Shown: positions 32,471-40,673 of the stretch, in pieces
How positions within the stretch are numbered: the stretch's first letter is position 1
How the letters are laid out: each line of letters starts with the position of its first letter
Origin: an uncultured Planctomycetota bacterium
GTDB taxonomy: Bacteria > Planctomycetota > UBA11346
Direction of reading: 5' to 3'
NCBI GenBank assembly: GCA_903902515.1
Contig: CAIUVD010000016.1
Span: 1-43,996, forward strand
Length of the DNA stretch: 43,996 nucleotides
The notes under the pieces: generated by a model
Seen by the model: the letters and a program-made list of their open reading frames with translations, nothing else
Told to the model about the DNA's origin: nothing
Databases searched by the model: none
Translations under genes and position numbers: made by a program

Positions 32471-34057
32471 ATGCCTCCTGATCCCCATGCCATCGAACGA
32501 CTCCTGACCCAGGTCGAGCGCCTGAATGCCATCGGCATCGCCCTGTCGGCCGAGGAGGACCACGACCGGTTGCTGGAGACCATCCTCCTCGGGGCCAAGG
32601 AACTGACCAACGCCGAGGGTGGTTCGGTCTACCGTGTCGATGGCGAACGGCTGGTGTTTGAGATCGTCCGCAACGATGTCCTCGGCATGTCCTATGGCGG
32701 GACCTCGGGCCGGCCGGTGCCGTTCCCGTCCTTGACCATTCGTCGGGGCCAGGAACCGGCCCGGTCGGTGGTCACCCACGCGGTCCTGACGGGCCGCACG
32801 GTGAACATCCCCGACGCCTACCACGCCGACGGTTTCGATTTTACCGGCACGCGGGCCTTTGACGGCCAGACGGGCTATCACAGCAGGTCTTTCCTGACCG
32901 TGCCGATGCGCAACCATGAGGACGAAATCACCGGCGTCCTTCAACTGATCAACGCCCGGGACGACCAAGGCCGGGTCCATCCCTTCGGAGAGGCTGACCA
33001 GCGGCTGGTGGAATCCCTGGCCAGCCAGGCGGCCACCGCCATCACCAAGCGCGACTTGATCGACGGCATGGCCCGGCTGTTCGAGGCCTTCATCGAGCTG
33101 ATCGCCACCGCCATCGATGAAAAAAGCCCCTACACCGGCGGGCACTGCCGCCGGGTGCCTGAACTGACCATGTTGTTGGCGGAAGCCGCCGCCGCCCACC
33201 AGCGCGGGCCCCTGGCCGGTTTCACCATGAGTGACGCCGACCGCTACGAGCTCAAGATCGCCGGCTGGCTCCATGATTGCGGCAAGGTCACGACCCCTGA
33301 ATGGGTGATGGATAAGGCGACCAAACTCCAATCCATCAACGACCGCATCGACTTGATCGCCACCCGCTTTGAGGTCTTCCGTCGGGATGCCGAGATTGCC
33401 CACCTGCGGGGGAACCTCGATGCCGAGGGCTTTGCTGCCGCCGGCGTTGAACTCGACGAGACCCTGGCCTTCCTGCGTCGAACCAACATGGGGGGCGAGT
33501 TCCTGCGTCCCGAGGACCAGGTCCGGGTCCGGACCCTGGCCAGCCGCACCTGGACCCGGGCCGACGGCAGCCTCCAGCCGTGGCTGACCCCTGATGAGGT
33601 CGAGAACCTGTGTATTCCCAAGGGCACCCTCCTGCCCCAGGAGCGTGAGATCATCAACCATCACATGGTCGCCACCATTAAGATGTTGGAGAAACTGCCG
33701 TTCCCCAAGCACCTCAAGCGGGTGCCGGAATACGCGGGTGGACACCACGAACGGATGGACGGTAAGGGCTATCCCCGGGGCCTGACCCGCGACCAGATGT
33801 CGGTCCAGGCTCGGATCATGGGGATCGCTGACGTCTTTGAGGCCCTGACGGCGGGGGACCGGCCCTATAAAAAGGCCATGCCCCTCTCCCAAGCCCTGGC
33901 GATTTTAGGGCGGATGGCCGAGACCGGCCACATCGACCCGGACCTCTTCCAGATTTTCATGGATGCCGGGGTCTACCGGATCTACGCCGAACGGTTTCTG
34001 ACCCCGGACCAACGGGATGTCGTCGACCTCACCCAGATTCCAGGTTATCGGCCGTGA
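32471..34057 (+). CDS. GAF-domain HD-GYP cyclic di-GMP phosphodiesterase
   Basis: A 528-residue two-domain signalling protein. Residues about 20-190 are a GAF sensor ('LETILLGAKELTNAEGGSVY', 'TVPMRNHEDEITGVLQLINA'). About 200-515 is an HD-GYP domain, which hydrolyses cyclic di-GMP: 'DEKSPYTGGHCRRVPELTML', 'IAGWLHDCGKVTTPEWVMDK' (HD, about residue 267), 'HHERMDGKGYPRGL' (HHE and GYP, about 432) and 'MGIADVFEALTAGDRPYKKA'. Between HD and GYP it has about 100 extra residues starting 'KATKLQSINDRIDLIATRFE'; a subfamily with just this insertion exists. All metal residues look present. The stop overlaps the next start by four bases. No membrane segment, so cytoplasmic. Confidence 0.95.
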   Translation: MPPDPHAIERLLTQVERLNAIGIALSAEEDHDRLLETILLGAKELTNAEGGSVYRVDGERLVFEIVRNDVLGMSYGGTSGRPVPFPSLTIRRGQEPARSVVTHAVLTGRTVNIPDAYHADGFDFTGTRAFDGQTGYHSRSFLTVPMRNHEDEITGVLQLINARDDQGRVHPFGEADQRLVESLASQAATAITKRDLIDGMARLFEAFIELIATAIDEKSPYTGGHCRRVPELTMLLAEAAAAHQRGPLAGFTMSDADRYELKIAGWLHDCGKVTTPEWVMDKATKLQSINDRIDLIATRFEVFRRDAEIAHLRGNLDAEGFAAAGVELDETLAFLRRTNMGGEFLRPEDQVRVRTLASRTWTRADGSLQPWLTPDEVENLCIPKGTLLPQEREIINHHMVATIKMLEKLPFPKHLKRVPEYAGGHHERMDGKGYPRGLTRDQMSVQARIMGIADVFEALTAGDRPYKKAMPLSQALAILGRMAETGHIDPDLFQIFMDAGVYRIYAERFLTPDQRDVVDLTQIPGYRP

Positions 34058-34656
34058 TCGTCAGGCCCTACACCGTCGCCGATCTTCCGGGGCTGTTGAC
34101 CATTCAGACCGAATGTTTCCCGCCGCCATTCCCCCCTGAACTGTGGTGGAAACGCGAGCAGATCGCCAGCCACGTTGACCGCTTCCCCGCCGGGGCCCTG
34201 TGCGTTGAAGATCAGGGCGCCCTCCTGGCCAGTGCCACGGCCCTGATCATTCCCTTCGTTCCGGCCCATCCCCACCACACCTGGGAAGACGTGGCCGATG
34301 GTGGCTATCTCGGCACCCATCGCGACGAGGGCAACACCCTGTATGGCATCGACATGGCCGTGCGCCCGGCCTGGCGGGGCCGGGGCTTGGCGCGGATGCT
34401 CTACCAGGCCCGCTTCGACCTCGTGCGGCGGTTGGGCCTGGACCGTTTCCTGGCCGGAAGCCGACTAGCCGGATGGCATCGCCACCAATACCTGACCCCG
34501 GAAGCCTACGCGGTGGAAGTGGCGGCAGGCCGTTTGGTGGACCCCGTGATCACTCCCCAAATGCGGGCCGGTCTTCGGCCAACGGCTTTCCTACCGGGCT
34601 ACATCGAGGACGTCGAATCCGGCCATGCGGCTCTGCTGATGGAATGGATTCCTTGA
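34054..34656 (+). CDS. GNAT-family N-acetyltransferase
   Basis: A 200-residue acetyltransferase. The start is GTG at 34054, which overlaps the HD-GYP stop. The acetyl-CoA-binding motif A is 'YGIDMAVRPAWRGRGLARML' (V.P..RGRGLA), followed by 'YQARFDLVRRLGLDRF', and the C-terminal 'GRLVDPVITPQMRAGLRPTA' is like that in GNAT domains found beside or fused to carbon-nitrogen hydrolases. Substrate unknown. The stop and the nitrilase start share one base (TGATG). In several bacteria these two domains are a single bifunctional protein, so this pair may be its split form. Confidence 0.9.
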   Translation: MIVRPYTVADLPGLLTIQTECFPPPFPPELWWKREQIASHVDRFPAGALCVEDQGALLASATALIIPFVPAHPHHTWEDVADGGYLGTHRDEGNTLYGIDMAVRPAWRGRGLARMLYQARFDLVRRLGLDRFLAGSRLAGWHRHQYLTPEAYAVEVAAGRLVDPVITPQMRAGLRPTAFLPGYIEDVESGHAALLMEWIP

Positions 34657-35474
34657 TGCGCCTTTCCGCGATTGCCTTTCCCCTCGCCACCTTTGAGGCC
34701 CGCACCTGGGTCCTCCAGGTCCAGGCCTTGGTTCGCAACGCCGTCGACAACGGAGCCGAGGTGGTGGTCTTTCCTGAATATGTGGCTGGTGGCCTGCTGC
34801 GGGAGGACCTCGCCTGGGAATCCGCCGGGGCCCTCTGGCGTCAGACGATGGTGGCCGCTGCCCAAGAGTACCAGGTGTGGGTGATGGGTGGCACCCACCT
34901 GGAGCGCCATGCCGATGGCTGGGTCAATCGGGCCCTGGTGATCGCCCCCGACGGCACCGTTCAGCACCAGGACAAACTCCATCCCACGCCATGGGAAGTG
35001 CGGTGGCAGGTCGCCCCCACCCACCAGATTCACGTGTTCCAGATCGACGGCGTGGCCTGCGCCCTGCCGATCTGCTACGACATCGAATTCCCCGAAGCCA
35101 TCCGTGCCGCCGCCAAGGCCGGAGCCGAGGTCCTGTTGCTGCCCAGTTGGACCGAGGATGAGGCCGGATTCCACCGGGTCCGGGGCTGCGCCCGGGCCCG
35201 CTGTGTGGAAAATGTCCTGGCCGTGGTCCACGCCCCGCTGGTGGGCCGCCATCTGGAAGCCCCGGGCTTCGAGCAGGCGGTCGGCACCGCCGCCATCCTC
35301 ACGCCCTGCGACCTCGGCTGGCCCCCGGCGGGCGTCGCTGCGGAGGGGGGCTGGAGCTCCCCCGGCGTGGTCACCGCTGACCTCGACCTCGACCGCCTGC
35401 GGGCTGCCCGCACCAGCGGTAGCGTCACGCCCTTCGCCGATGCCCGGGCCGAGGCCGCCTACCTCATCCGTTAG
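34656..35474 (+). CDS. Nitrilase-superfamily carbon-nitrogen hydrolase
   Basis: A 272-residue amidase-type enzyme with the complete Glu-Lys-Cys triad: E41 in 'VVVFPEYVAGG', K107 in 'TVQHQDKLHPTPWE' and C140 in 'ACALPICYDIEFPEAIR'. Further signatures are 'VWVMGGTHLERHADGWVN' and 'GAEVLLLPSWTEDEAGFHRV'. The start is ATG at 34656; the open frame back to 34473 lies inside the GNAT gene. It closely follows the GNAT gene, and its last 11 bases overlap the end of the convergent membrane-protein gene. The substrate is probably an amide or omega-amide of the type formed or modified by its GNAT partner, but this is inference. Confidence 0.95.
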   Translation: MRLSAIAFPLATFEARTWVLQVQALVRNAVDNGAEVVVFPEYVAGGLLREDLAWESAGALWRQTMVAAAQEYQVWVMGGTHLERHADGWVNRALVIAPDGTVQHQDKLHPTPWEVRWQVAPTHQIHVFQIDGVACALPICYDIEFPEAIRAAAKAGAEVLLLPSWTEDEAGFHRVRGCARARCVENVLAVVHAPLVGRHLEAPGFEQAVGTAAILTPCDLGWPPAGVAAEGGWSSPGVVTADLDLDRLRAARTSGSVTPFADARAEAAYLIR

Positions 35475-36168
35475 CCAGCTGCCGGGCCACCCGACGGCCG
35501 TGGTAGAGCAGCCAGATGTAGACTCCATCCGCCAGGGCGATGGCCCCGACCAGGAACCACAGGAAGGTCCAGTCCTGGTGGGCGGTCATGACCTTGGGCA
35601 GGAACACCAGGCTTTGAATGCCGGTGAAGAGGCTGCCGATCATTTTGAGCCAAGCCCCGGTGATGGTCAGACCCTCCTGATTCGGGCGATTGAAATAGAA
35701 GGATACGAACAAAACGCTCATGATCAGGTTGATCAGGTAGGCATCCATGAACAGCAGGTGGTCATCCCAAAAGGAATGCCAGGTAATGTGGAAGCCCAGG
35801 GCTAGGGCGAGCATCGCTGCCACCACGGGCCGGTGGTAAACCTGGAGGGTTTTGGGCAGCATGGTCGCCTTGCCGTAGGTCCAGAGCTGCCAGACGATCA
35901 CGGCATCGATGAGGAACCAGGTGATTTCAATGTACTTCCACAGGGGCACGGGATTGGGCAGGAAGGGGGTGTAGGCCTCCCAGGTGATGTTGAGGCAGAT
36001 GGCGGCCATCGGCACGCCATAGGTCTTGTCGCGGAAACCCTGGCGGATGAACAGGTAGTAGGCGATCATCCACAGCAGACAGCCCAGGGCGCCAATGCCA
36101 TTGTACCAATTGAAGGCGGCAAAGGGGTTGTTGGGGTCGGTCATGTGGCCGAGGAAAGACCAGTGCAT
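35464..36168 (-). CDS. Seven-helix membrane protein resembling PaxB/Pyr4-type terpene cyclases
   Basis: A 234-residue integral membrane protein with about seven hydrophobic segments (roughly 23-41, 50-67, 78-95, 114-130, 143-160, 173-191, 200-222). 'RQGFRDKTYGVPMAAICLNI' followed by TWEAYTPF, with E64, and 'LVGAIALADGVYIWLLYHG', with D214, sit where the small membrane-bound cyclases of fungal meroterpenoid and indole-diterpene pathways (PaxB, Pyr4; bacterial homologue DmtA1) carry their essential Glu (E63) and Asp (D218). From memory this match in length, topology and residue spacing is good, but it is not tested. It follows the DUF2236 oxygenase gene by one base. If not a cyclase it would be an unassigned membrane protein. 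No prenyltransferase gene is in the window. Confidence 0.6.
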   Translation of the reverse strand: MHWSFLGHMTDPNNPFAAFNWYNGIGALGCLLWMIAYYLFIRQGFRDKTYGVPMAAICLNITWEAYTPFLPNPVPLWKYIEITWFLIDAVIVWQLWTYGKATMLPKTLQVYHRPVVAAMLALALGFHITWHSFWDDHLLFMDAYLINLIMSVLFVSFYFNRPNQEGLTITGAWLKMIGSLFTGIQSLVFLPKVMTAHQDWTFLWFLVGAIALADGVYIWLLYHGRRVARQLANG

Positions 36169-36169
36169 G

Positions 36170-37318
36170 TTAGCGGCTCCAGGCGGTGGTAAGTTCGGTG
36201 GGAATCTGGAACAAGCCCGGCTTCCAGGCCCGGGGTAGGCGGGTCAGGGCCTTCACCAGGGTGCGGGAGACGAACCGTTGGAGGATTGGGTTCTCGTTGC
36301 GGACAAATTTACGGACCACCCAGCGCAGGAACCGGCCGAGCCACACCTCGGCCTCGGACGGCTTGGGCACCGCCAGGAGGTCGGCGGTCGCCGCCGGAAT
36401 CATCGAGCGAATGGTCAGGGGGCCCAACTGCCGTCCGAGCCAGGCGTTGTCCACCACTTGGCCAAAGAACACGGACAAGGCCCGCGTCAGATCCCGACCC
36501 TGGGGGGTTTCGCCGACTTGATGGACTTGGATGGCGGAAAACAGCTCCGCAGCCTCGGCTTCTGTGCGAGGGATGAGGTGGTCCTCGATGCCCATCAGGT
36601 GGCCGATCACCGCCCAGCGGTGCATCCAGCCCTCGCGCTGCTCGGCGTTCAGGGGCACGCCCCAGGCATCCAGGGCGCGCAGGGTCACCAGGCTGAAGGT
36701 CAGGAGGGTGAACAGTTCGTCCTCCTGGCAGATCGGCAGCCCGAGGGTCGCCACATCCCAGCGGGTATTCTTCAGGACATCGATAAAACGACGCGAGGAA
36801 TGATCGGCATCGACGGGCGGCTCGCTGAGGATCAGGTGGCGGATTCCGGCGTGCATCAGACGGACCTTCTGAGCCGCCTTGATACCCTTGCCCTCCGGCC
36901 GCAGGCCCTCGGGCGACAGCACATCGACCACATACTGGGCCGTTTCGTAGATGCGCCGGTAGGCGTGGGTGTCATCCATGCGGCCTGTCAGGGCCAGCAC
37001 CTGCACTCCGTTCTTCATCGTATAGCACTCGGGCAGGCTGGCGCAGATCAACGCCACCAGGATCAACGGCCCATGCTCGGCGAAGATGGACGCGCCGACC
37101 TGCATGTGGGCTTGGTCCGCCCATTCCGGTAGGGCTCCACTGCGTGAAAAATAGATTTTGATGGGTCCCGGCAGGCCCGGCGGGAGGGTGCCGCTGTTGT
37201 TGAGTACCACCTTGGCCAAGGCTTGGTTGGCGGCATCGAGGCCACCAGAGGCCACTAAGGCCGCCAGGGTGGCGTCGGCGAGGGGGTCGGTGCGATGGCG
37301 AAGGGCGTCGAGATTCAT
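36170..37318 (-). CDS. DUF2236 oxygenase (rubber-oxygenase Lcp / MpaB family)
   Basis: A 382-residue protein of the family that includes the heme-dependent rubber oxygenase Lcp and fungal MpaB, which oxidatively cleaves a farnesyl chain. Seen: 'GPLILVALICASLPECYTMK', 'LTGRMDDTHAYRRIYETAQY' with an R-xxx-T pair (R113, T117) like the Arg/Thr pair of Lcp, 'AAQKVRLMHAGIRHLIL' with H156 as the likely axial heme ligand, and 'EGWMHRWAVIGHLMGIEDHL', all typical of DUF2236. Start ATG 37318 overlaps the VanZ-like stop by four bases (ATGA). No signal peptide is seen, so it is probably cytoplasmic or membrane-associated. Some DUF2236 proteins have other activities; isoprenoid cleavage is suggested only by relatives and by the PaxB-like neighbour. 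Confidence 0.85.
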   Translation of the reverse strand: MNLDALRHRTDPLADATLAALVASGGLDAANQALAKVVLNNSGTLPPGLPGPIKIYFSRSGALPEWADQAHMQVGASIFAEHGPLILVALICASLPECYTMKNGVQVLALTGRMDDTHAYRRIYETAQYVVDVLSPEGLRPEGKGIKAAQKVRLMHAGIRHLILSEPPVDADHSSRRFIDVLKNTRWDVATLGLPICQEDELFTLLTFSLVTLRALDAWGVPLNAEQREGWMHRWAVIGHLMGIEDHLIPRTEAEAAELFSAIQVHQVGETPQGRDLTRALSVFFGQVVDNAWLGRQLGPLTIRSMIPAATADLLAVPKPSEAEVWLGRFLRWVVRKFVRNENPILQRFVSRTLVKALTRLPRAWKPGLFQIPTELTTAWSR

Positions 37319-37698
37319 GAGCGGAGACGGTAAAGCTGGGTGTCGAACCATGGTAGCAGATGACGGAGGGGGGTGCGGAACAGGGCTTCACCACACAACA
37401 GTCCGATACCGTCAGCCACCACATCGGCGACCTCGGCCCGGCGGTTGGGGGTGCAAGTTCCTTGAAGAATTTCAATGAGGATGGCAAACCCCAGTAAGGC
37501 CACGTGGGGTGTCCACCAGCGGGCCGACACCGACCGCCACCAAAACAGCAGTCCGGCAAACGCGATAAGGTGGTGCGCCTTGTCGCTGGTCACCACGGGC
37601 GGTTGGGGCGGGGCCGGCATCAGGCATAAGGCCAGGACCACCGCCACCATGCCCCAGCCGAGGCCACGCCAGAAACGAAGATAGGTAAGGGCCGGCAA
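37315..37698 (-). CDS. VanZ-like small membrane protein
   Basis: A 127-residue membrane protein with the VanZ pattern: 'TSDKAHHLIAFAGLLFWW' (D-K-x-x-H and F), 'ALLGFAILIEILQGTCTPNR' (E-x-x-Q) and 'RAEVADVVADGIGLLCG' (R-x(3)-D-x(3)-D/N-x(2)-G). There are four hydrophobic segments, the last short. VanZ confers low-level teicoplanin resistance in enterococci by an unknown mechanism; most homologues have no tested role. The start taken is a TTG at 37698, since no ATG in frame precedes the first membrane helix; ATG 37650 would cut into it. First gene of the three-gene operon. Confidence 0.82.
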   Translation of the reverse strand: MPALTYLRFWRGLGWGMVAVVLALCLMPAPPQPPVVTSDKAHHLIAFAGLLFWWRSVSARWWTPHVALLGFAILIEILQGTCTPNRRAEVADVVADGIGLLCGEALFRTPLRHLLPWFDTQLYRLRS

Positions 37699-38111
37699 GG
37701 AAGTCTCTGCGGGGGGTAAGGGAACGGCGGCCGGAACCTATCAACGGCGAAACACTTGGCCACCCCTTCCCAGGGGATGATCACCAACTTCCATGGATCG
37801 TCAGTCGGTTGGCCTTCCTGGAGCCGGCTCGCGTAACCGGCGCCATGCAGGTGGCCATTTCCGACTGATCTTCCTCCGGTTTCGTGACCTCGGGGTTTAG
37901 CGAATCAGCAAAAGGCTCGCGGACGCGAAGCCGGTCGTCAAGGTGAAGGGGTGCCGGTCGGAGGGAGGAACCCAGGTGGTGCTGGGGCTGAGCGCCGCAC
38001 CGGAGGCCAGGCTGCGGAGCAGTCCATGACGCCCGGCCGCGAGGTCGGGCGTCATGTTGAGGTCGTTTCGCGGCTCCGCCGCGAGGTGGAGCATGGCGCC
38101 AGCCTGCGGAT
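37699..38111. other. 413-base stretch without a recognised gene
   Basis: No frame here shows a recognisable family. On the minus strand a 72-codon frame (37897-38115) ends in 'LSPSTTWVPPSDRHPFTL', which has the feel of the C-terminal tail of a secreted protein, so it may be the stump of a gene cut by the adjoining insertion element. The stretch also holds the strong hairpin at 38025-38056 and a second small inverted repeat TCGCGG/CCGCGA (38068-38084). It contains whatever promoter drives the VanZ-like operon; none stands out. Confidence 0.5.
38025..38056. repeat. Long perfect hairpin closed by a GCGA tetraloop
   Basis: CATGACGCCCGGCC (38025-38038) and GGTCGGGCGTCATG (38043-38056) pair over 14 positions with one G-T, leaving GCGA, a GNRA-type tetraloop, as the loop. 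The outer eleven base pairs are perfect. It lies about 56 bases beyond the transposase remnant's stop. No T-run follows on either strand. It could be a REP-like element, the end of the insertion element, or a small RNA structure. Confidence 0.65.
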
Positions 38112-38874
38112 TCATGCGGCCTCCTGGGGTCGGCGAGCATGCATGGCCTCAAAGGTTTCTGGAGACAGGTACCCCAGGGAGCTGTGGAGCCTGGTCCGGT
38201 TGTAGAAGACCTCGATGTCGTCGAAGATCATGGCCTTGGCCTGTTCTCGGCTGACCAGGTGCTGCCGATGGATCAGTTCATTCTTCAGGCTGTGCCAGAA
38301 GGATTCGATCACGGCCTTGTCGTAGCAGTTGCCTCGGCGGCTCATGCTGGCGGTGATCCCCATGTCCGTGAGGGCTTGGCGATAATCCTCGCTGGTCCAT
38401 TTCACCTGAAGAAAGGGGCCGCTCCGATCCCTGTGGTGTATAAGGCCCTTGGTCGGCGTCCGGTTTTTCAGGGCCATATCCAAGGCCCTGAGCACTAGGG
38501 AGCGATCCATGTGCTGGTCCATGGCCCAGCCGACCACCCGACGGCTGAACAGGTCGATGATGGCGGCGAGGTAGTCTTAGAACATCCCGCTTCTCCCGGA
38601 GGATCCAGTTCTCCCGTTCCAGGGCGGCCAGGCGGGCTTCGATCTCGGTGCGGGCACCGTTGCCCCGGAAAGCATCAGGACCCCCAGTGTCAGCGCTCTT
38701 GGCCCAGGACCGAAGCATCGACTCGTTGATGCCAAGATCAGCGGCTACTTGGCGGAAGCTCATCCCGGGTCGTCTGGCCAGAGCGACAGCTTGGGTCTTG
38801 AACTCCTTGGTGGAGGTCTTCCGGACCTTGGGCTCGGCCTGGTTGTTGGTGGGGTGGGTGGGTATGATGGACAT
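38112..38874 (-). pseudogene. Decayed IS3-family transposase (orfA plus truncated orfB)
   Basis: orfA starts at ATG 38874: 'VRKTSTKEFKTQAVALARRP' and 'FRQVAADLGINESMLRSWAK' are the IS3 helix-turn-helix, followed by the leucine-zipper segment 'RLAALERENWILREKRDVL'. At about 38580 this breaks off and the sequence jumps to the middle of orfB, in another frame, preceded by a TAA: 'DYLAAIIDLFSRRVVGWAMD'. orfB then runs to its end at 38112 with the second catalytic Asp ('GLIHHRDRS') and the catalytic Glu ('YDKAVIESFWHSLKNEL') and finishes 'TRLHSSLGYLSPETFE'. The first catalytic Asp and about the first 140 residues of orfB are missing, and 'DRSGPFLQVKWTSEDYR' has a few extra residues. The element is therefore inactive. 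I could not define its terminal inverted repeats. Confidence 0.9.
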
Positions 38875-39007
38875 CCTATGAGCGGTTTCCCGCTTATCAG
38901 GACGTCAAGCAAACCGGGGGAGGATCAGCAGTTTCGCGCAACACCCACGCCACAGCATCAGCTGGGGGTCAGACACACCAAGAAAGAGAACGAACGCGAT
39001 TGCCCCG

Positions 39008-40633
39008 TCACGGGGTTGGCAGGCGGGCGGAATCGCTGACGAACGGCAGTAGGGGCAGACCGGCGGCGTTATAGAGGTTGATAGCGGTGTTTGGCGCCCA
39101 GGCATGAGCAGCGGCCACCGGTTGTGGCACAAGGTCACTGGACAGGAGGAGGTCGGAGCCCTCGATCTGGGCCGTGGCCCACTGCCACACTCCGTCCTCG
39201 CCGCAGACGGCCAAGGAGACCGGCACGGTGGCCGAGGGCACCGTGGCCTTGCTGCCCAACCACGGCGGAACCGCCACCCGCAGACCCTCAGCATGATCAA
39301 GGTGCACGCGAAGGACATTCCCAGCCCGGGTCACCCCGCGGATGGACGGATGATCGCAGGCCACGGCCTCGCCATAGGCCACCCGGCGGGCGACCTGGGC
39401 GAGGCGCTCGCCGACGATCTGCTTGTTGGCCGGGTGGATGTCACTGCCGTCATTGATGTCGAGGGCCGAGGTCATGCCGGTGCGCGGCAGGGCCAGGGCA
39501 GCCAACTGCGCCTGCCGCACGCGGGGAATGTCGCCGTCCTCGATAGGAGACTGCTGCGGTTCCTTCCAGGTACTGACCTGGACGAACAGGAATGGTAGGT
39601 CGTCACGGCCCCAATGGCCGCGCCAGTCCTGAATCAGTCGGGGGAAGAGGGAGGCGTACTCGGCGGCGGCGCCGGAATTGGACTCACCCTGATACCAGAT
39701 CACCCCGGTCAGGGCGTAGGGGGCCAAGGGGGAGATCATGCCGTTGAAGAGGTACGTCGGGACGCTGGGGTTCTCGTCCGGATGGTAGACCCTCTTGGGT
39801 TGGGGAATCGTCTTCGGTTTCACCGGTGACTTCCGGCCATTGGCCTTGGCCTCAGCGGCGGCCTGTTCCCACGTGGCCTTGGCGTCAGCGTTGCTGGCAT
39901 TCACCCGCGCCACCGCCGCATCGAAGGCTGCCTTGGTCTCTGGCCACGCGGCCTTGAGCCGGTCATAGTCCTTAAGAAACGTGGCCTTGGCCTCGAGGTA
40001 GTGGCTGAAAGCCGGGGGAGCCGTCAGGGCCTCGGTGCTGGTCCAGGATTGGGCTGAAGTTGCACCCCAATAACTGCCGAGCAGGCCAACGGGTTGGGAG
40101 CGGGTGCGGCGCAGGTCGCGGGCGAAGTGGTAGCTGACGGCCGAATAGTTGCCGATGGTGGTGGGGGAAACGATCTTCCACTGGGCCTTCACGTCCGTGG
40201 CCGGAACCGTGGCGGTCGTGTGGGGGACATGGAAAAAGCGGATGCCGGCATCGGTGGCCTGGGCGGCGGCTTCGGAACCGTTGTGGCTCTGATTGACACG
40301 CCATTCCATATTGGACTGGCCACTGCACAGCCAAACGTCGCCGATTAGGACGTCGCGCACCGTCCGGGTGGTGTCGCCCTGCACCACCAGGTCCTGGCCG
40401 GAGCTGCTGGGCTTCAGGCCGGCCAGCCGCACCATCCAACGGCCCCCCGTCACCGTGGTGCTGGCACGGACGGCGCCGATGGCGACGCGGATCGATTCCC
40501 CGTCACGGCCGGTGCCCCACACCGGGGTATCGGCGCCGGCCTGGAGCACCGCGTGGTCGCTGAAGACCGCCGGCAGTTCGACGGCGGCCAAGGGGAGGGA
40601 GAGGAGGGCAAGGATGGTGCAGGAGCGGAACAT
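39008..40633 (-). CDS. Exported sialate O-acetylesterase-like SGNH hydrolase
   Basis: A 541-residue secreted esterase of the sialate O-acetylesterase (SASA) family, which removes acetyl groups from sugars such as acetylated sialic acid or xylan. A short signal peptide (1-17, 'ILALLSLPLAAVELPAVF') is followed by a beta domain with 'SDHAVLQAGADTPVWGTG' and 'WMVRLAGLKPSSSGQ'. The SGNH block I 'DVWLCSGQSNMEW' holds the catalytic Ser107, and 'INDGSDIHPANKQIVGERLA' the catalytic Asp-His. 'ALTGVIWYQGESNSG' is the oxyanion block. A helical insertion (about 225-285, rich in Ala and Lys) is typical of planctomycete versions. It lies 40 bases after the propeller gene on the same strand, possibly one transcript. 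Confidence 0.93.
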   Translation of the reverse strand: MFRSCTILALLSLPLAAVELPAVFSDHAVLQAGADTPVWGTGRDGESIRVAIGAVRASTTVTGGRWMVRLAGLKPSSSGQDLVVQGDTTRTVRDVLIGDVWLCSGQSNMEWRVNQSHNGSEAAAQATDAGIRFFHVPHTTATVPATDVKAQWKIVSPTTIGNYSAVSYHFARDLRRTRSQPVGLLGSYWGATSAQSWTSTEALTAPPAFSHYLEAKATFLKDYDRLKAAWPETKAAFDAAVARVNASNADAKATWEQAAAEAKANGRKSPVKPKTIPQPKRVYHPDENPSVPTYLFNGMISPLAPYALTGVIWYQGESNSGAAAEYASLFPRLIQDWRGHWGRDDLPFLFVQVSTWKEPQQSPIEDGDIPRVRQAQLAALALPRTGMTSALDINDGSDIHPANKQIVGERLAQVARRVAYGEAVACDHPSIRGVTRAGNVLRVHLDHAEGLRVAVPPWLGSKATVPSATVPVSLAVCGEDGVWQWATAQIEGSDLLLSSDLVPQPVAAAHAWAPNTAINLYNAAGLPLLPFVSDSARLPTP

Positions 40634-40673
40634 CGTCGAGCTTTCGCGGGGAGGTCGTTGTTGGCGAGTGATT

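Noticed and set aside
32471..34057. About 100 extra residues between HD and GYP as a novel insertion
   Set aside because: A known HD-GYP subfamily has the same insertion starting with a KATKL-like sequence.
37897..38115. 72-codon minus-strand frame ending like a secreted-protein tail
   Set aside because: Start coincides with the transposase stop and there is no family match; kept only as a possible gene stump within the non-coding stretch.
38960..38990. GGGGGTCAGACAC sequence near the transposase remnant, like motifs beside REP-associated transposases
   Set aside because: No inverted partner and no Y1 transposase were found; one short motif is not enough.
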